From Pectobacterium carotovorum (GTDB lineage Bacteria > Pseudomonadota > Gammaproteobacteria > Enterobacterales > Enterobacteriaceae): a stretch of DNA of 64,000 nt. The DNA lies in contig NZ_FQWI01000003.1 in the NCBI RefSeq assembly GCF_900129615.1, positions 1 through 64,000 of the forward strand, in the 5' to 3' direction. Positions 39,013 to 49,105 of this stretch are shown piece after piece; position 1 is the first letter of the stretch, and each line of letters starts with the position of its first letter. The notes beneath the pieces were generated by a model. The model was not told where the DNA came from. It searched no databases and saw nothing but the letters and a program-made list of their open reading frames with translations. A program made the position numbers and the translations under genes.

Positions 39013-39981
39013 TTATTGTTGCAGTTCCTGCTCGGTGAACAGGTCGGCAAAGAGTGCTGTGCTGAGGTAGCGTTCGCCGGAAGAAGGCAGAATAACGACG
39101 ATAGTTTTATCTTCAAATTCTTTTTCTTTGAGCAAGTTCAGCGCTGCCGCAACGGCTGCACCGGAAGAAATACCGGCCAGAATGCCTTCTTCTTCCATCA
39201 AACGGCGCGCGGTGCCGATCGCTTCTTCGTTCGTCACTTTCTCTACACGGTCGATTAGTTTCAGATCCAGATTACCTGGAATGAAACCCGCGCCGATGCC
39301 CTGAATCTTGTGCGGGCCTGGTTTCAGCTCTTGGCCTGCCAGCGCCTGAGTGATCACCGGTGAATCGGTAGGTTCAACTGCCACGCTGATGATGGCCTTG
39401 CCTTTGGTGTTCTTGATGTAACGGCTCACGCCTGTCAGCGTACCGCCTGTACCGACGCCAGAGATAAAGACATCAACCTGACCGTCAGTATCTTCCCAGA
39501 TTTCAGGGCCGGTGGTCTTTTCGTGAATTTCTGGGTTCGCTGGGTTGCTGAACTGCTGCAACAGCAGATAACGGCTTGGATCGCTAGCGACAATCTCTTC
39601 TGCTTTGGCGATGGCACCTTTCATGCCTTTTGCGCCTTCGGTCAGCACCAGGTTCGCACCCAGCGCTTTCAGCAGCTTACGACGCTCGATGCTCATGGTT
39701 TCTGGCATGGTGAGCGTAAGTTTGTAACCGCGAGCCGCCGCTACGTAGGCCAGCGCAATCCCTGTGTTTCCGCTGGTAGGTTCAACCAGTTCGATGCCGG
39801 GTTTGAGAACGCCACGCTTTTCTGCATCCCAAATCAGGTTGGAGCCGATACGGCATTTTACGCTGAAGCTGGGGTTGCGGGATTCCACTTTAGCGAGAAT
39901 GCGTCCGTTGCCGATACGGTTCAGGCGAACCAGCGGCGTATGGCCGATTGTGAAAGAATTGTCTTCGTAGATCTTGCTCAT
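39013..39981 (-). CDS. cysK: Cysteine synthase A (O-acetylserine sulfhydrylase A)
   Basis: 322 residues, matching E. coli CysK. The PLP lysine is Lys42 ([10 protein letters not shown]), with [20 protein letters not shown] and [10 protein letters not shown]. It forms cysteine from O-acetylserine and sulfide. With cysM, cysP-T-W and cysZ, sulfur assimilation is heavily represented in the window. Confidence 0.97.
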   Translation of the reverse strand: MSKIYEDNSFTIGHTPLVRLNRIGNGRILAKVESRNPSFSVKCRIGSNLIWDAEKRGVLKPGIELVEPTSGNTGIALAYVAAARGYKLTLTMPETMSIERRKLLKALGANLVLTEGAKGMKGAIAKAEEIVASDPSRYLLLQQFSNPANPEIHEKTTGPEIWEDTDGQVDVFISGVGTGGTLTGVSRYIKNTKGKAIISVAVEPTDSPVITQALAGQELKPGPHKIQGIGAGFIPGNLDLKLIDRVEKVTNEEAIGTARRLMEEEGILAGISSGAAVAAALNLLKEKEFEDKTIVVILPSSGERYLSTALFADLFTEQELQQ

Positions 39982-40023
39982 AGCCTGTCCTTATAACTGT
40001 ATGAAATTTTTGCGAACGTAGAG

Positions 40024-40051
40024 AGAATACCCGTTCACACTTTTCAGTGAA
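40024..40051 (-). promoter_or_regulatory. cysK: Candidate sigma-70 promoter of cysK
   Basis: On the minus strand TTCACT, a 16-base spacer and TATTCT lie 43-70 bases before the cysK ATG. CysB activation is expected from E. coli but its site was not identified. Confidence 0.4.
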
Positions 40052-40106
40052 GTAAAGAATTGCTATATCGTTATGTTCTTAAGAAATATCTTTTCATTAC
40101 AATAGA

Positions 40107-40134
40107 AAACACTGGCCGTTATCAGCCAGTGTTT
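40107..40134 (-). terminator. Terminator after cysZ
   Basis: AAACACTGGC and GCCAGTGTTT form a 10-base stem with an 8-base loop, followed on the minus strand by a U-rich segment. It separates cysZ from cysK. Confidence 0.75.
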
Positions 40135-40143
40135 ACGGTCTTT

Positions 40144-40992
40144 TTATGGCGCTTTTTTCGGCAGGGTTGCTGACAGATCGCGATAACGATCCACCCACAG
40201 CTGCGTTGCACCACATACCGCGACGGGCATGATGACCAGATTCAAAAAAGGCACCAGCGTAAATAGACTGACCAAGGCGCCAAACTGCATATTGGCGACT
40301 TTATGGCGACGTAATGCCTGACGCATCGTGGCAAAGCCCACTTTGTGGTTATCAAAAGGATAATCGCAGTACTGAATCGCCAGCATCCACGCGCTGAACA
40401 GGAACCACAGCACCGGAGCGACAGTTTGTCCAATGCCGGGAATGAAATAGAGAAGTAGTAGCACAATCGCGCGTGGCAGGTAATACGCCAGCTTTTGGAC
40501 TTCACGCTTCATGATGCGTGGGACGTCTTTGGCGATGCCGAGTATGCCGCTGTCCGGCAACGTTTGGCCGGTGAGTTTTGCTTCCAATTGTTCCGCCAAC
40601 AAACCGTTAAACGGTGCGGCAATAAAATTGGCGATCGTACTGAATAGGTAGCTGAATACCAGCAAAATGGAGAGGACGGCCAGTGGCCAAATGAGGTAGC
40701 TGAGCCATTGCAGCCAGCTCGGAATGTGGCTCATGATCTGCGGAATCCAGTCATTCAACTGGGTGAAAAGCCACCAGAAAGCCCCGCCCATCAGGACGAT
40801 GTTCATCAATAAGGGCAGAATAACGAAACGTCGGATGCCCGGCAGTGAGATCAGGCGCCATCCGGCAAGAAAATAGTGTATGCCGCTGCGAACCTGGCCT
40901 GCGGTATTGCCGTAAGACAATTTTCCGGAAGATGATGGTTTTTCTGAAGACGATGGTTTTTCTGAAGACATAGTGCCGATAGACTCAGTCAT
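40144..40992 (-). CDS. cysZ: Sulfate transporter CysZ
   Basis: 282 residues; about 250 of them align with E. coli CysZ ([55 protein letters not shown]). It is a membrane sulfate channel/permease that feeds cysteine synthesis. The extra N-terminus contains a short serine-rich duplication ([16 protein letters not shown]) encoded by an 18-base tandem repeat near 40925-40970. Neither ATG 40992 nor ATG 40971 has a clear Shine-Dalgarno, so the start is uncertain. CysZ may matter more than usual because the CysTW permease here lacks a linked ATPase gene. Confidence 0.93.
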   Translation of the reverse strand: MTESIGTMSSEKPSSSEKPSSSGKLSYGNTAGQVRSGIHYFLAGWRLISLPGIRRFVILPLLMNIVLMGGAFWWLFTQLNDWIPQIMSHIPSWLQWLSYLIWPLAVLSILLVFSYLFSTIANFIAAPFNGLLAEQLEAKLTGQTLPDSGILGIAKDVPRIMKREVQKLAYYLPRAIVLLLLYFIPGIGQTVAPVLWFLFSAWMLAIQYCDYPFDNHKVGFATMRQALRRHKVANMQFGALVSLFTLVPFLNLVIMPVAVCGATQLWVDRYRDLSATLPKKAP

Positions 40993-41195
40993 TTGTTTGT
41001 TGAGGCATCATATCGGGATGATCTTATGCTGACTAGCCCGTATTTGGATGAAAAAACAGCAAAAAAGTGCGTTGTATCTATCTTTATTGTCATAAAGTAC
41101 CGTGCAGGCTTGCACTTGTGTACTCAGGCAAATAGAGTTAGTAGTATAGGTATTTGCCGTGGTGGCAATGTTTTGTTAGAACAATTGGGATAGCA

Positions 41196-42233
41196 ATGAT
41201 GCAGGACTTGCGTCTGATATTAATCGTTGTTGGCGCGATCGCTATAATAGCGCTGTTACTGCACGGCTTGTGGACTAGCCGTAAAGAGCGCTCGTCCCTT
41301 TTTCGTGACCGCCCGGTTAAACGTGCAAAAAAAGCGCGTGATGAAACGCCGCTTGACGATCTGGATGAAGGCGTTGGCGAAGTTCGCGTGAAGGGCGCCC
41401 GCCCGCAGCAGAGTGAGCCTTCATTTGGCAGCGCTTCACTTGATAACTCATCATTTGATAACGCGTCATTTGATAACTCCTCATTCAATAACCACAGTGC
41501 ACGTGAAGACGCTCGTTCAGAGGCGAAATCGCCGTTCGAGCACCTGTCTCCCGTGTCTTCTTACGATCCGTTACTGGATGAAGCGACGCCAGTGGATTCT
41601 CCGCGTGCGCAAGTACGTGGCGATACTAACCCGCAGGTTGTCGTCCCTAGAGAAACCCCGATTTCTGAACCTAGCACTCCGCGTGAGCCGTTTGCGTATG
41701 ATGCGCCAGCATCTGCTCCACAGCAGCCTGTCGCACATTCGCTGCATGAGAAAGTTCAGCCCGCGCCTGCACAGCCTCAGCAACCTGCTGAGCCCGTTGA
41801 ACCCGCCGCGGCAAAAGAAGCGGTATTAGTGCTGCACGTTGTGGCGCATCAGGGCGGTGTCATTGGCGGTGAACTGCTGTTGCAAAGTCTGCTTCAGGCC
41901 GGTTTCCAGTTTGGTGAAATGAACATTTTCCATCGCCATGTGAACCCCGCTGGCGCAGGCCCGGTGTTGTTCAGTCTGGCGAATATGGTTAAACCCGGAT
42001 CGTTTAATGTCGATGCGATGTCCGAATTCTCGACGCCCGGCGTGTCCATTTTCATGATGGTGCCATCTTATGGCGATGCCAGCCAAAACTTTAAACTGAT
42101 GTTACAGTCTGCACAGCGTATTGCTGACGATGTTGGCGGTGTGGTGCAGGATGACGAACGTCGTATGATGACGCCGCAAAAGGTTGAATCCTACAAAGCC
42201 CGCATTCGCGATGTGCTGAAAGCCAACGCCTGA
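41196..42233 (+). CDS. zipA: Cell division protein ZipA
   Basis: 345 residues. An N-terminal membrane anchor ([20 protein letters not shown]), a charged region ([16 protein letters not shown]), a long proline/glutamine-rich linker and the C-terminal FtsZ-binding domain (about 210-345: [35 protein letters not shown]) are all recognisable. It tethers the FtsZ ring to the inner membrane. The start at 41196 matches the E. coli N-terminus. ligA, which follows zipA in E. coli, is not next; a terminator and yjeH are. Confidence 0.96.
   Translation: MMQDLRLILIVVGAIAIIALLLHGLWTSRKERSSLFRDRPVKRAKKARDETPLDDLDEGVGEVRVKGARPQQSEPSFGSASLDNSSFDNASFDNSSFNNHSAREDARSEAKSPFEHLSPVSSYDPLLDEATPVDSPRAQVRGDTNPQVVVPRETPISEPSTPREPFAYDAPASAPQQPVAHSLHEKVQPAPAQPQQPAEPVEPAAAKEAVLVLHVVAHQGGVIGGELLLQSLLQAGFQFGEMNIFHRHVNPAGAGPVLFSLANMVKPGSFNVDAMSEFSTPGVSIFMMVPSYGDASQNFKLMLQSAQRIADDVGGVVQDDERRMMTPQKVESYKARIRDVLKANA
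41436..41495 (+). repeat. Four 15-bp tandem repeats inside zipA
   Basis: Units near TCATTTGATAACTCA repeat four times in frame, encoding S-L/F-D/N-N-S/A/H steps in the ZipA linker. Copy number is likely to vary between strains. Confidence 0.85.
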
Positions 42234-42282
42234 TAGCACTATCTATGTGAAAGCATAAGTTTGCGAATGCAGTGGGTGAGAG

Positions 42283-42309
42283 AAGCCTCCGTTAGTGGAG
42301 GCTTTTTTT
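42283..42309 (+). terminator. Terminator after zipA
   Basis: AAGCCTCC pairs with GGAGGCTT around GTTAGT, followed by seven T residues. Confidence 0.92.
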
Positions 42310-42362
42310 ATTCTTCGATCTGGCCGTGCTGTGGTGTAAAAAGCAAGAAAAGGTGAAACGTA

Positions 42363-43616
42363 GTGAGTGAAGTAAAAGGATTAAAACAAGAGCTTGGCCT
42401 GATTCAGGGCGTGGGGTTGCTGTCTACTTCGCTGCTGGGAACTGGCGTATTTGCGGTTCCTGCGCTGGTCGCACAACTGGCACAGCAAGACAGCCTATGG
42501 GCGTGGCCGATCTTGATCCTGCTTGTTTTTCCTATCGCAATCGGCTTTGCCGCGCTGGGGCAACATTTTCCTAATGCGGGCGGGGCCGCGCACTTTGTTA
42601 ACCTCGCTTTTGGGCCGCGCATGGCGCGGGTTACTGGTTGGCTATTCCTGTCCGTTATTCCGCTGGGGCTACCTGCCGCCTTGCAGATTGCCGCAGGGTT
42701 CTGGCAGGCGGCATTTGGCTGGAGCGATCTGGGGCTACTCTGCGTACAACTGCTGACGCTGGGCGGTATCTGGCTGCTTGGTCTGCGCAGTGCGGGATCC
42801 AGCGCCAATATTCAGATCGTTATCGCGATGCTGGTGGTGGGGCTGGTTGCCGCGATCTGGTGGCAGGGCGATATCACGCCCGCACACATTCCCTGGCCGT
42901 CGGTGAGTGAGCTGTCATGGTCTAACACCTTCGGCGCGCTGGCTGTGATGTTCTGGTGCTTCGTTGGTCTTGAAGCCTTTGCCCATATGGCGACGGAGTT
43001 TCGGGCGCCGGAGCGGGATTTCCCACGGGCTTTACTCATCGGCATGTTGGTCGCGGGTGCGGTGTATTGGGGATGTACGGTGGCAGTGCTGCATTTTAAA
43101 GCTTACGGAGAAGGCATTGCTGCAACGGCCTCACTGCCGGGCATCGTTGTGCAATTGTTTGGTCAGCATGCGCTGTGGATTGCCTGCTTTGTCGGATATC
43201 TGGCCTGCTTTGCCAGCGTGAATATCTACACGCAGGGCTTTGCCCGTTTAGTCTGGTCGCAGGCACCGAAAGGGAGTGCGCTGGCGAAGCTGTCCGCAGG
43301 GCAAGCGCCGGTGAATGCGCTGTCGGTTGTGGTGGCCTGCTGTCTGGTGTGCTGCCTGTTAATTTATTGGCTTAGGTTGCCGCTGGATATGCTGATTGTG
43401 TACGCGAACGGCATCTTCGTTCTGATTTATCTGCTGTGTATGCTGGCGGGGTGGCGTTTGCTGAAAGGGCGCGCCAAAGTGATGGCGGCAATCGGCGGCC
43501 TGCTCTGCTGTGCGCTGTTGCTGATGATCGGCTGGAAATCGCTGTATGCGTTAATCATGCTGGCCGTGCTGTGGCTGTTCCTGCCACGTAAGCAGGTCGA
43601 ACTGGTTTCCCACTGA
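42363..43616 (+). CDS. yjeH: L-methionine/branched-chain amino acid exporter YjeH
   Basis: 417 residues with about 12 spans, of the APC superfamily. LLSTSLLGTGVFAVPALVAQL and VMFWCFVGLEAFAHMATEF match E. coli YjeH throughout. It exports methionine and branched-chain amino acids. The start is GTG 42363 with AAAAGGTG upstream. In E. coli yjeH is elsewhere, so this is a rearranged position. Confidence 0.9.
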   Translation: MSEVKGLKQELGLIQGVGLLSTSLLGTGVFAVPALVAQLAQQDSLWAWPILILLVFPIAIGFAALGQHFPNAGGAAHFVNLAFGPRMARVTGWLFLSVIPLGLPAALQIAAGFWQAAFGWSDLGLLCVQLLTLGGIWLLGLRSAGSSANIQIVIAMLVVGLVAAIWWQGDITPAHIPWPSVSELSWSNTFGALAVMFWCFVGLEAFAHMATEFRAPERDFPRALLIGMLVAGAVYWGCTVAVLHFKAYGEGIAATASLPGIVVQLFGQHALWIACFVGYLACFASVNIYTQGFARLVWSQAPKGSALAKLSAGQAPVNALSVVVACCLVCCLLIYWLRLPLDMLIVYANGIFVLIYLLCMLAGWRLLKGRAKVMAAIGGLLCCALLLMIGWKSLYALIMLAVLWLFLPRKQVELVSH

Positions 43617-43691
43617 GCCGTTTATTCTGAATGCCGCGACGTGAAATCTGTGTTTCTGAGGGTTGTCGCTGGTGCAGAGTAGGGAATCGAG

Positions 43692-43713
43692 CAACGCCCT
43701 GATTAGGGCGTTG
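43692..43713. terminator. Hairpin between yjeH and ubiK
   Basis: CAACGCCCT and AGGGCGTTG are a 9-base perfect inversion around GATT, between convergent genes. No strong U tract. Confidence 0.55.
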
Positions 43714-43751
43714 TATCGCGATGATGACGAGCTGTTGTGATGAGACGAGTG

Positions 43752-44042
43752 TTATGACGATTGGTCGTTTTCCGGCGCTGCGGCGGGCTTTTCTTCCGTA
43801 GACAGTTTCGCTTCCAGCTCGGTCATACGCTGTTCCAGGCGAGCAATCTTCTCGCGCGTGCGGAGCAGAACCTGCGTCTGAATATCGAACTCTTCACGGT
43901 TCACCAAATCCAACCGGGTCAGCTGTGCCTGCAAGACCTGACGAATCTTTTTCTCCACATCATCACCCAATTCCCGGATACCTTTTGGCATAGATTCATG
44001 CACTTGACGGGCGATTTGCTCAATCTTCTTTGGGTCAATCAT
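43752..44042 (-). CDS. ubiK: Ubiquinone biosynthesis accessory factor UbiK
   Basis: 96 residues, near identical to E. coli UbiK (YqiC) over the first 75. A C-terminal coiled coil (about 55-82: [19 protein letters not shown]) drives trimer formation. It helps assemble the soluble Ubi complex with UbiJ for aerobic ubiquinone synthesis. It is divergent from ribB, as in E. coli. Confidence 0.95.
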   Translation of the reverse strand: MIDPKKIEQIARQVHESMPKGIRELGDDVEKKIRQVLQAQLTRLDLVNREEFDIQTQVLLRTREKIARLEQRMTELEAKLSTEEKPAAAPENDQSS

Positions 44043-44187
44043 GTCGCTTTCCTGATTAGGTTATGTAAGTTATTACTATAGCAAGTGTAATGGGTATAAA
44101 TAAAATCTGACATCGGCTTTGCACATATTCAGCATAATTTTACTGTAATACAGCAGACGTTTTGCCCTATTTCCTGTGGCGGATCAA

Positions 44188-44216
44188 TTGCCCTATCGAG
44201 GTATTAGCGTTATAGT
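44188..44216 (+). promoter_or_regulatory. ribB: Sigma-70 promoter of ribB
   Basis: TTGCCC, a 17-base spacer and TATAGT. The predicted transcript would begin near 44223, just before the FMN riboswitch. Confidence 0.6.
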
Positions 44217-44228
44217 AAACCCACTTAT

Positions 44229-44400
44229 TCTCAGGGCGGGGTGTAATTCCCCACCGGCGGTAAACCAGTACACATACTGGAAGCCCGCGAGCGCTCTCGC
44301 TGTTTTCTCCGATAGTAATTATCGAGTTCGCAGCGTGGGGTCAGCAGATCCGGTGTAATTCCGGGGCCGACGGTTAAAGTCCGGATGGGAGAGAGTAACG
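44229..44400 (+). ncRNA. FMN riboswitch (RFN element)
   Basis: The conserved core is clear: TCAGGGCGGGGTG, ATTCCCCACCGGCGGTAA, AGCCCGCGAGCG, GTCAGCAGATCCGGT, ATTCCGGGGCCGACGGT and AGTCCGGATGGGAGAGAG, in order. It sits 128 bases before ribB, where it binds FMN and represses the gene. The region 44401-44527 can act as the expression platform. Confidence 0.97.
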
Positions 44401-44527
44401 GTATCTGTCGAGCTATATGCTCGCTCGCGTTATTTTTGTTAGCTATTACTATGCAACCAGTAGTAATGGTTACTCCTCAAGCTCGCCCTGATTCTGGTAA
44501 TCCATAATAACATTGAGGTTTTTTACC

Positions 44528-45181
44528 ATGAATCAGACATTACTTTCTGAATTTGGCAATCCTACTGAACGCGTAGAACGCGCACTTGATGCATTGCGTC
44601 ATGGCCGCGGCGTGCTGGTGTTGGATGATGAAGATCGTGAAAACGAAGGTGACATGATCTTTTCTGCTGAAAATATGACCGTTGAACAAATGGCGCTGAC
44701 GATTCGTCACGGTAGTGGCATCGTGTGCCTGTGCCTGACGGAAGAGCGTCGCCAGCAGTTGGAATTGCCGATGATGGTGGAGAAGAACTCCAGCCATTAC
44801 CAAACGGCGTTCACCGTGACGATCGAAGCCGCCGAAGGCGTGACAACGGGCGTTTCCGCTGCCGACCGCTTGACTACCATTCGTGCCGCGATTGCGGATA
44901 ACGCTAAGCCAAGCGATCTGAATCGCCCTGGTCACGTATTCCCGCTGCGCGCCCAACCGGGTGGCGTGTTAACGCGCGGTGGTCACACTGAAGCGACGGT
45001 TGACCTGATGACGCTGGCGGGCCTGAAGCCGTCTGGTGTTCTGTGTGAACTGACGAACGATGACGGTTCAATGGCGCATGCGCCGGAAGTGATCGAGTTT
45101 GCCAAACAGCACGACATGCCAGTGCTGACGATTGAAGATCTGGTCGCTTACCGCATCGCGACAGAGCGCAAAGCCAGCTGA
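44528..45181 (+). CDS. ribB: 3,4-dihydroxy-2-butanone-4-phosphate synthase
   Basis: 217 residues, the E. coli RibB length. It converts ribulose-5-phosphate to dihydroxybutanone phosphate for riboflavin. [13 protein letters not shown] holds the metal/substrate acidic residues; [24 protein letters not shown] is the second conserved block. ATG 44528 follows TTGAGG; an upstream in-frame TTG is not needed. It is under the FMN riboswitch. Confidence 0.97.
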   Translation: MNQTLLSEFGNPTERVERALDALRHGRGVLVLDDEDRENEGDMIFSAENMTVEQMALTIRHGSGIVCLCLTEERRQQLELPMMVEKNSSHYQTAFTVTIEAAEGVTTGVSAADRLTTIRAAIADNAKPSDLNRPGHVFPLRAQPGGVLTRGGHTEATVDLMTLAGLKPSGVLCELTNDDGSMAHAPEVIEFAKQHDMPVLTIEDLVAYRIATERKAS

Positions 45182-45204
45182 TGCATGCAGCGTATAGAGA
45201 AATA

Positions 45205-45230
45205 AAAAGGGCCGAGTAATCGGCCCTTTT
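45205..45230 (+). terminator. Terminator after ribB
   Basis: AAAAGGGCCGA and TCGGCCCTTTT form an 11-base stem with a GTAA loop; it could work in both directions between the convergent ribB and tehB. Confidence 0.9.
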
Positions 45231-45284
45231 GTATTTTATGTCTTATTTTTTAATTGATTAGGTTTTCTGACGGCTAACCTGTGC

Positions 45285-46145
45285 TTACGGCTTTCTTGCC
45301 AGCAGCGTGGCGAAGCGCAGTTTGATGCGGTTACCCTGCGCGTCGGTCTTGTGTAGTTCGCCCATATCCTCGTTATATTTGAGGATCTCCCAATCGGCGT
45401 AATAGTTCTTTAGTTCGCCTTCTTTAAAGGTAAACGAGAAGGGCATTTGGCACGGGCAATCTTCCGTCGACATCGCAGCGATAATCAGGTTATAGCCGCC
45501 GTTAACGGTGCTGTCCTGCATATTGCTGATGATGTGCGGAATACGATCGCGTTCCAGGAACATCAGCACGACGGTCGACAGGATAAAGTCGTACTGTTCT
45601 TTGATTTCCGCCAGATTGATGTTGTAAACGCCAGCCCGGATGTTTTCCAGCGCTTCGCTCTTGATGATGTTATTCAGCGAATCAATGCTTTGCTCATGCT
45701 TGTCACAGGCCGTGACGTCAAAACCACGCAGATTCAGATACAGCGCGTTGCGCCCGCCGCCGCAGCCTAAATCCAGCGTTTTGCCCGGTTTGATGTGCTG
45801 CACTGCGTTGATCACTTCGGAATGGGTGCGCGTCAGACCGTATTTTTTATGATAGAAATCTTCCGCCGAACAGAAAAAGCTGAGCTGACATTCCAGATCG
45901 TCAGAGAACGAGACGATGCGGTGCCACGCCTGCGGTTCAACAAACGGCGGCTGGTTTTGCTCGGAGAACTGGAATGTCTCCAGCGTATCGCCGTCTTCGG
46001 TCAGCATGGAGAAGGTCATTTCCCCTTTCAACACGGTCAGTTTCGCCCAGGTGCCTTCCTGCGTGTTGTGCTTTTCCTGAAACGCGGCAGGCAGCGTCTG
46101 GCTGTTCCACTGCGGCATCTTCTTATAACAAATGAGATCTTGCAT
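45285..46145 (-). CDS. tehB: TehB-type SAM-dependent methyltransferase (tellurite resistance)
   Basis: 286 residues. An N-terminal cupin-like DUF1971 domain (about 1-90) is joined to a class I methyltransferase domain with SAM motif [15 protein letters not shown] (about 122-136) and [11 protein letters not shown]. This long form resembles Haemophilus TehB rather than the short E. coli one. It may methylate tellurite or another oxyanion. GAGGT lies before the start. No tehA is adjacent. Confidence 0.88.
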   Translation of the reverse strand: MQDLICYKKMPQWNSQTLPAAFQEKHNTQEGTWAKLTVLKGEMTFSMLTEDGDTLETFQFSEQNQPPFVEPQAWHRIVSFSDDLECQLSFFCSAEDFYHKKYGLTRTHSEVINAVQHIKPGKTLDLGCGGGRNALYLNLRGFDVTACDKHEQSIDSLNNIIKSEALENIRAGVYNINLAEIKEQYDFILSTVVLMFLERDRIPHIISNMQDSTVNGGYNLIIAAMSTEDCPCQMPFSFTFKEGELKNYYADWEILKYNEDMGELHKTDAQGNRIKLRFATLLARKP

Positions 46146-46251
46146 CGTTACCTCGGTCTGTAAATTCTAAAAGCAATAGCCGTATTCTATTAATCCGCAC
46201 GCAGGCTGACCAGAAAATATGTATTTTAAATGCATTATTTATTTTGCTGTG

Positions 46252-47400
46252 TCAGGCCGTGGTTGAACTCACGGTGGAAAGCTGCCGCAGCAGCGGAAAT
46301 GCCTCTTTCATCCGCTCACCGCCGACCACAAAGGCGCGCAGCATTTGCTGACCATCCAGCGCTTTAGCCACCATCCCCTGTTCATTCCATTCCTGCTGCC
46401 AGTGCAAATCACCGCCAGTGGCATCGCCTGCCATCTGTAAGGGAAACAGCGGCGTCTTGATTTTAACCAGCATCGGCGGCAGCGTTAGCGTCTCGCTGGC
46501 ACCCAGCAGGTTTTTCGCCAGCGTAATCGCGCTGAGTTGAATCGGTTGCAGGAAGGGCAGGAGCTTGCCGCCAATCTCCGCGCAGTCGCCCAGCGCATAA
46601 ATCTGTGGATCGGTGGTCTGTAACTGCGCATTGGTCTGAATGCCTTTCTGCACAGCCAAACCTGCCGCTTTTGCCAACTGTGTGTTGGCCTGCAAACCGA
46701 TAGCAGAGAGGATTTCGTCCACTTCGACAGCACGGCCATCGATAAATGTAGCCTGTACGCCAGTTTCGGTTTTCTCCAACTGTTGCAGGGTCGTGTTCAG
46801 CAGCAGCGAAACGCCCTGCTGCGTTAGCGTGAATTGCAGGCGCGCGCTGACTTCGGGCGGCATCAACGCGGGCAGAATGCTGTTGGCGCAGTCTACCAGC
46901 GTGACCCGTTTTCCAGCGCGTCCCAAATCCATTGCCAGCTCGGTTCCGATGAGTCCGGCACCGAGCACCAGCACACGTTCGGCTTGCCAGAGTCGGCCTT
47001 CGTGGGCGCGGTATTCCTGCTGACTATTGAGCGTCAGCATATGTTCGCGTCCCGGAATCGGCGGCACCATCGCGCTGGCTCCGGTTGCGAACACCAGTTT
47101 GTGGTAATCGTAACGATCCGTGCCGCAGATGACCTGTTGTGTATTGCGGTCGATGACGGTGACGCGCGTATTGGCCAGCAGCGTGATACGGTTTTCTTCG
47201 GCAAACGCGGCTGCCGACAGTTTGGTCAGATCGTCGGCGTGCTGTTGCAGGCTCATCACATGGCTTAAATCCGGCTTGTTGTACTCATCGCCGCTGTCGG
47301 CGGTAATCAGGCGGATAGCGCAGTGAGCATCCTGCTTGCGCAGTTGTCGGATGAGCTGGCGGGCGGCAAAGCCCGCGCCAATAATCACGATATCTTTCAT
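46252..47400 (-). CDS. norW: NADH:flavorubredoxin reductase
   Basis: 382 residues of the FAD/NADH pyridine-nucleotide reductase fold: FAD motif IVIIGAGFAARQLI at the N-terminus, NADH motif VLVLGAGLIGTELAMDLGRAG (about 145-165) and the C-terminal FAD motif IYALGDCAEI. It passes electrons from NADH to the rubredoxin domain of NorV. ATG 47400 has AGGGAG 6 bases upstream; ATG 47403 is less well spaced. It lies 10 bases after norV. Confidence 0.93.
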   Translation of the reverse strand: MKDIVIIGAGFAARQLIRQLRKQDAHCAIRLITADSGDEYNKPDLSHVMSLQQHADDLTKLSAAAFAEENRITLLANTRVTVIDRNTQQVICGTDRYDYHKLVFATGASAMVPPIPGREHMLTLNSQQEYRAHEGRLWQAERVLVLGAGLIGTELAMDLGRAGKRVTLVDCANSILPALMPPEVSARLQFTLTQQGVSLLLNTTLQQLEKTETGVQATFIDGRAVEVDEILSAIGLQANTQLAKAAGLAVQKGIQTNAQLQTTDPQIYALGDCAEIGGKLLPFLQPIQLSAITLAKNLLGASETLTLPPMLVKIKTPLFPLQMAGDATGGDLHWQQEWNEQGMVAKALDGQQMLRAFVVGGERMKEAFPLLRQLSTVSSTTA

Positions 47401-47410
47401 CATCCTCTCC

Positions 47411-48940
47411 CTAGCGAATCGGATTGAAAACGTCTTTACCCAGCCCACATTCTGGGCAGAGGAAGCTGTCTGGTACGTCCGACCACATGGTGCCAGGGGT
47501 GACATCCTGCATCGGTTCGCCGAGCGCCGGATCGTAGATCCACTGGCAGACGCTGCACACCATACAACCGTTTTCTGACTGTACCGCTGGCTGTGCGGTT
47601 GACTGTGGCGCAGCGACTTCATTGCATCCGCAGGCGCTCTCGGCTGGGGCGCTCACATTCTGCGGGGCGGTGGTGGTTTGCGGTGCCGCAGCGGTCTGTT
47701 TTACGGGCGAGATGACGCGTCGGGCAGGCGTGTCATCCAGCGGATGCAATGCCCACTGACGGGCGATTTCGCGGCCGTGGTTGCGGCAAATTTCCAGCGC
47801 TGAACCATCAGGACGCCATTTGGTTTTCAGCGCCAGCGTCGTTTCAAAACCAGCATCCATCAGACGAGTTTGAACGCGGTCCACTGCACCGCCGTTCCAG
47901 CCGTAGCTGCCGAACGCCGAGGCTTTCTTGTTTTGGAAACGCAGGCCGGTGATCTCTTCCAGCATGGCGGCGACCTTCGGCATCATCACGTTATTCATGG
48001 TGGATGAACCGACTAACACACCTTTCGAGCGGAAGACCTGCGTCAGGATTTCGTTTTTATCGTGACGAGCGACGTTATAAATTTTTACCGCTACGCCGGG
48101 ATCGACATCGTTGATGCCTTGCGCAATGGCGTCGGCCATCATGCGGGTGTTATTGGACATGGTGTCGTAAAACAGCGTGATGCGATCTTCCTGATAACTG
48201 TCCGCCCACTTCAGATACAGGTGGATGATCTGGGTTGGATCGTCACGCCATACCACGCCGTGTGAGGTCGCCACCATCGACAGCGGCAGGTTGAAGCCCA
48301 GCACTTCGTGGATCTTTGCGGTCACCAAGCGGCTGAACGGCGTCAGAATATTGGCGAAATAGCGTTGGCACTGTTCGAACAGTTCTGTTTGATCGACTTC
48401 ATCATTGAACAGGTGTTCATCGCAATAGTGCTGACCGAACGCATCGTTACTAAACAGCACGGCGTCCTCGGTCATGTAGGTCATCATACTGTCCGGCCAG
48501 TGCAGCATTGGCGTTTCGATAAAGATCAGCTGTTTGCCGTTGCCGATATCCAGCGTGTCGCCGGTTTTGACCGTGTGGAAATTCCACTCAGGGTGGTGAT
48601 GGTGACCGGTAATGGAATCGATCGCATTGTGGGTACAGTAAATCGGCGTGTTGGGAATACGCGCCATCAGCTCTGTCAGCGCCCCGGCGTGATCCTCTTC
48701 GGCGTGGTTGATCACGATGTAGTCAATCGTGTTCAGATCCACTTCCGCCATCAGATTCTGCACAAACTCACGACTGAATTTGTGATCGACGGTATCGATC
48801 AGCACGGTTTTCTCTTCGCGGATCAGGTAGCTGTTGTAGCTACTGCCTTGCAGCGTTTTGTATTCGGTGCCGTGAAAATCACGGACTTCCCAGTCGCGTT
48901 GTCCAACCCAGTGGATATTGTTCTTAACGTGAATTGTCAT
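47411..48940 (-). CDS. norV: Anaerobic nitric oxide reductase flavorubredoxin
   Basis: 509 residues. The di-iron metallo-beta-lactamase domain (HAEEDHAG and other ligands, about 1-250), a flavodoxin domain (about 255-395, [16 protein letters not shown]) and a C-terminal rubredoxin domain with two CxxC pairs (VCSVCQW, CPECG) are present. It reduces NO to N2O under low oxygen. The linker before rubredoxin is about 30 residues longer than in E. coli NorV and contains an extra ACGCNE segment. It is transcribed leftwards from a sigma-54 promoter. Confidence 0.95.
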   Translation of the reverse strand: MTIHVKNNIHWVGQRDWEVRDFHGTEYKTLQGSSYNSYLIREEKTVLIDTVDHKFSREFVQNLMAEVDLNTIDYIVINHAEEDHAGALTELMARIPNTPIYCTHNAIDSITGHHHHPEWNFHTVKTGDTLDIGNGKQLIFIETPMLHWPDSMMTYMTEDAVLFSNDAFGQHYCDEHLFNDEVDQTELFEQCQRYFANILTPFSRLVTAKIHEVLGFNLPLSMVATSHGVVWRDDPTQIIHLYLKWADSYQEDRITLFYDTMSNNTRMMADAIAQGINDVDPGVAVKIYNVARHDKNEILTQVFRSKGVLVGSSTMNNVMMPKVAAMLEEITGLRFQNKKASAFGSYGWNGGAVDRVQTRLMDAGFETTLALKTKWRPDGSALEICRNHGREIARQWALHPLDDTPARRVISPVKQTAAAPQTTTAPQNVSAPAESACGCNEVAAPQSTAQPAVQSENGCMVCSVCQWIYDPALGEPMQDVTPGTMWSDVPDSFLCPECGLGKDVFNPIR

Positions 48941-48985
48941 GTTCTGAAACCTCAGTAGTCATAGTCGGGGATATGCTGTAGAGAT

Positions 48986-49001
48986 TGCAGGAAGTGTGCC
49001 A
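48986..49001 (-). promoter_or_regulatory. norV: Sigma-54 promoter of norVW
   Basis: On the minus strand TGGCACACTTCCTGCA gives the invariant GG and GC of -24/-12 elements with exactly 10 bases between them. It lies 46 bases before the norV start. Confidence 0.85.
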
Positions 49002-49044
49002 GTTTTTAATATATTGATTTATATAGTTTTAATAAAACGTCATT

Positions 49045-49100
49045 GTCAAAATGACATTGCTGTTCTATTGTCGTAATGACACAGTCTCTGTCATTAGGAC
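49045..49100. promoter_or_regulatory. Three NorR enhancer sites
   Basis: GTC-N5-GAC occurs three times: 49045-49055 (AAAAT), 49070-49080 (GTAAT) and 49090-49100 (ATTAG, GGAC end). Three NorR sites between norR and norVW are also found in E. coli, where all are needed for activation; spacing here is 25 and 20 bases. The last site overlaps the norR ribosome-binding region, suggesting autorepression. Confidence 0.85.
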
Positions 49101-49105
49101 ACACC

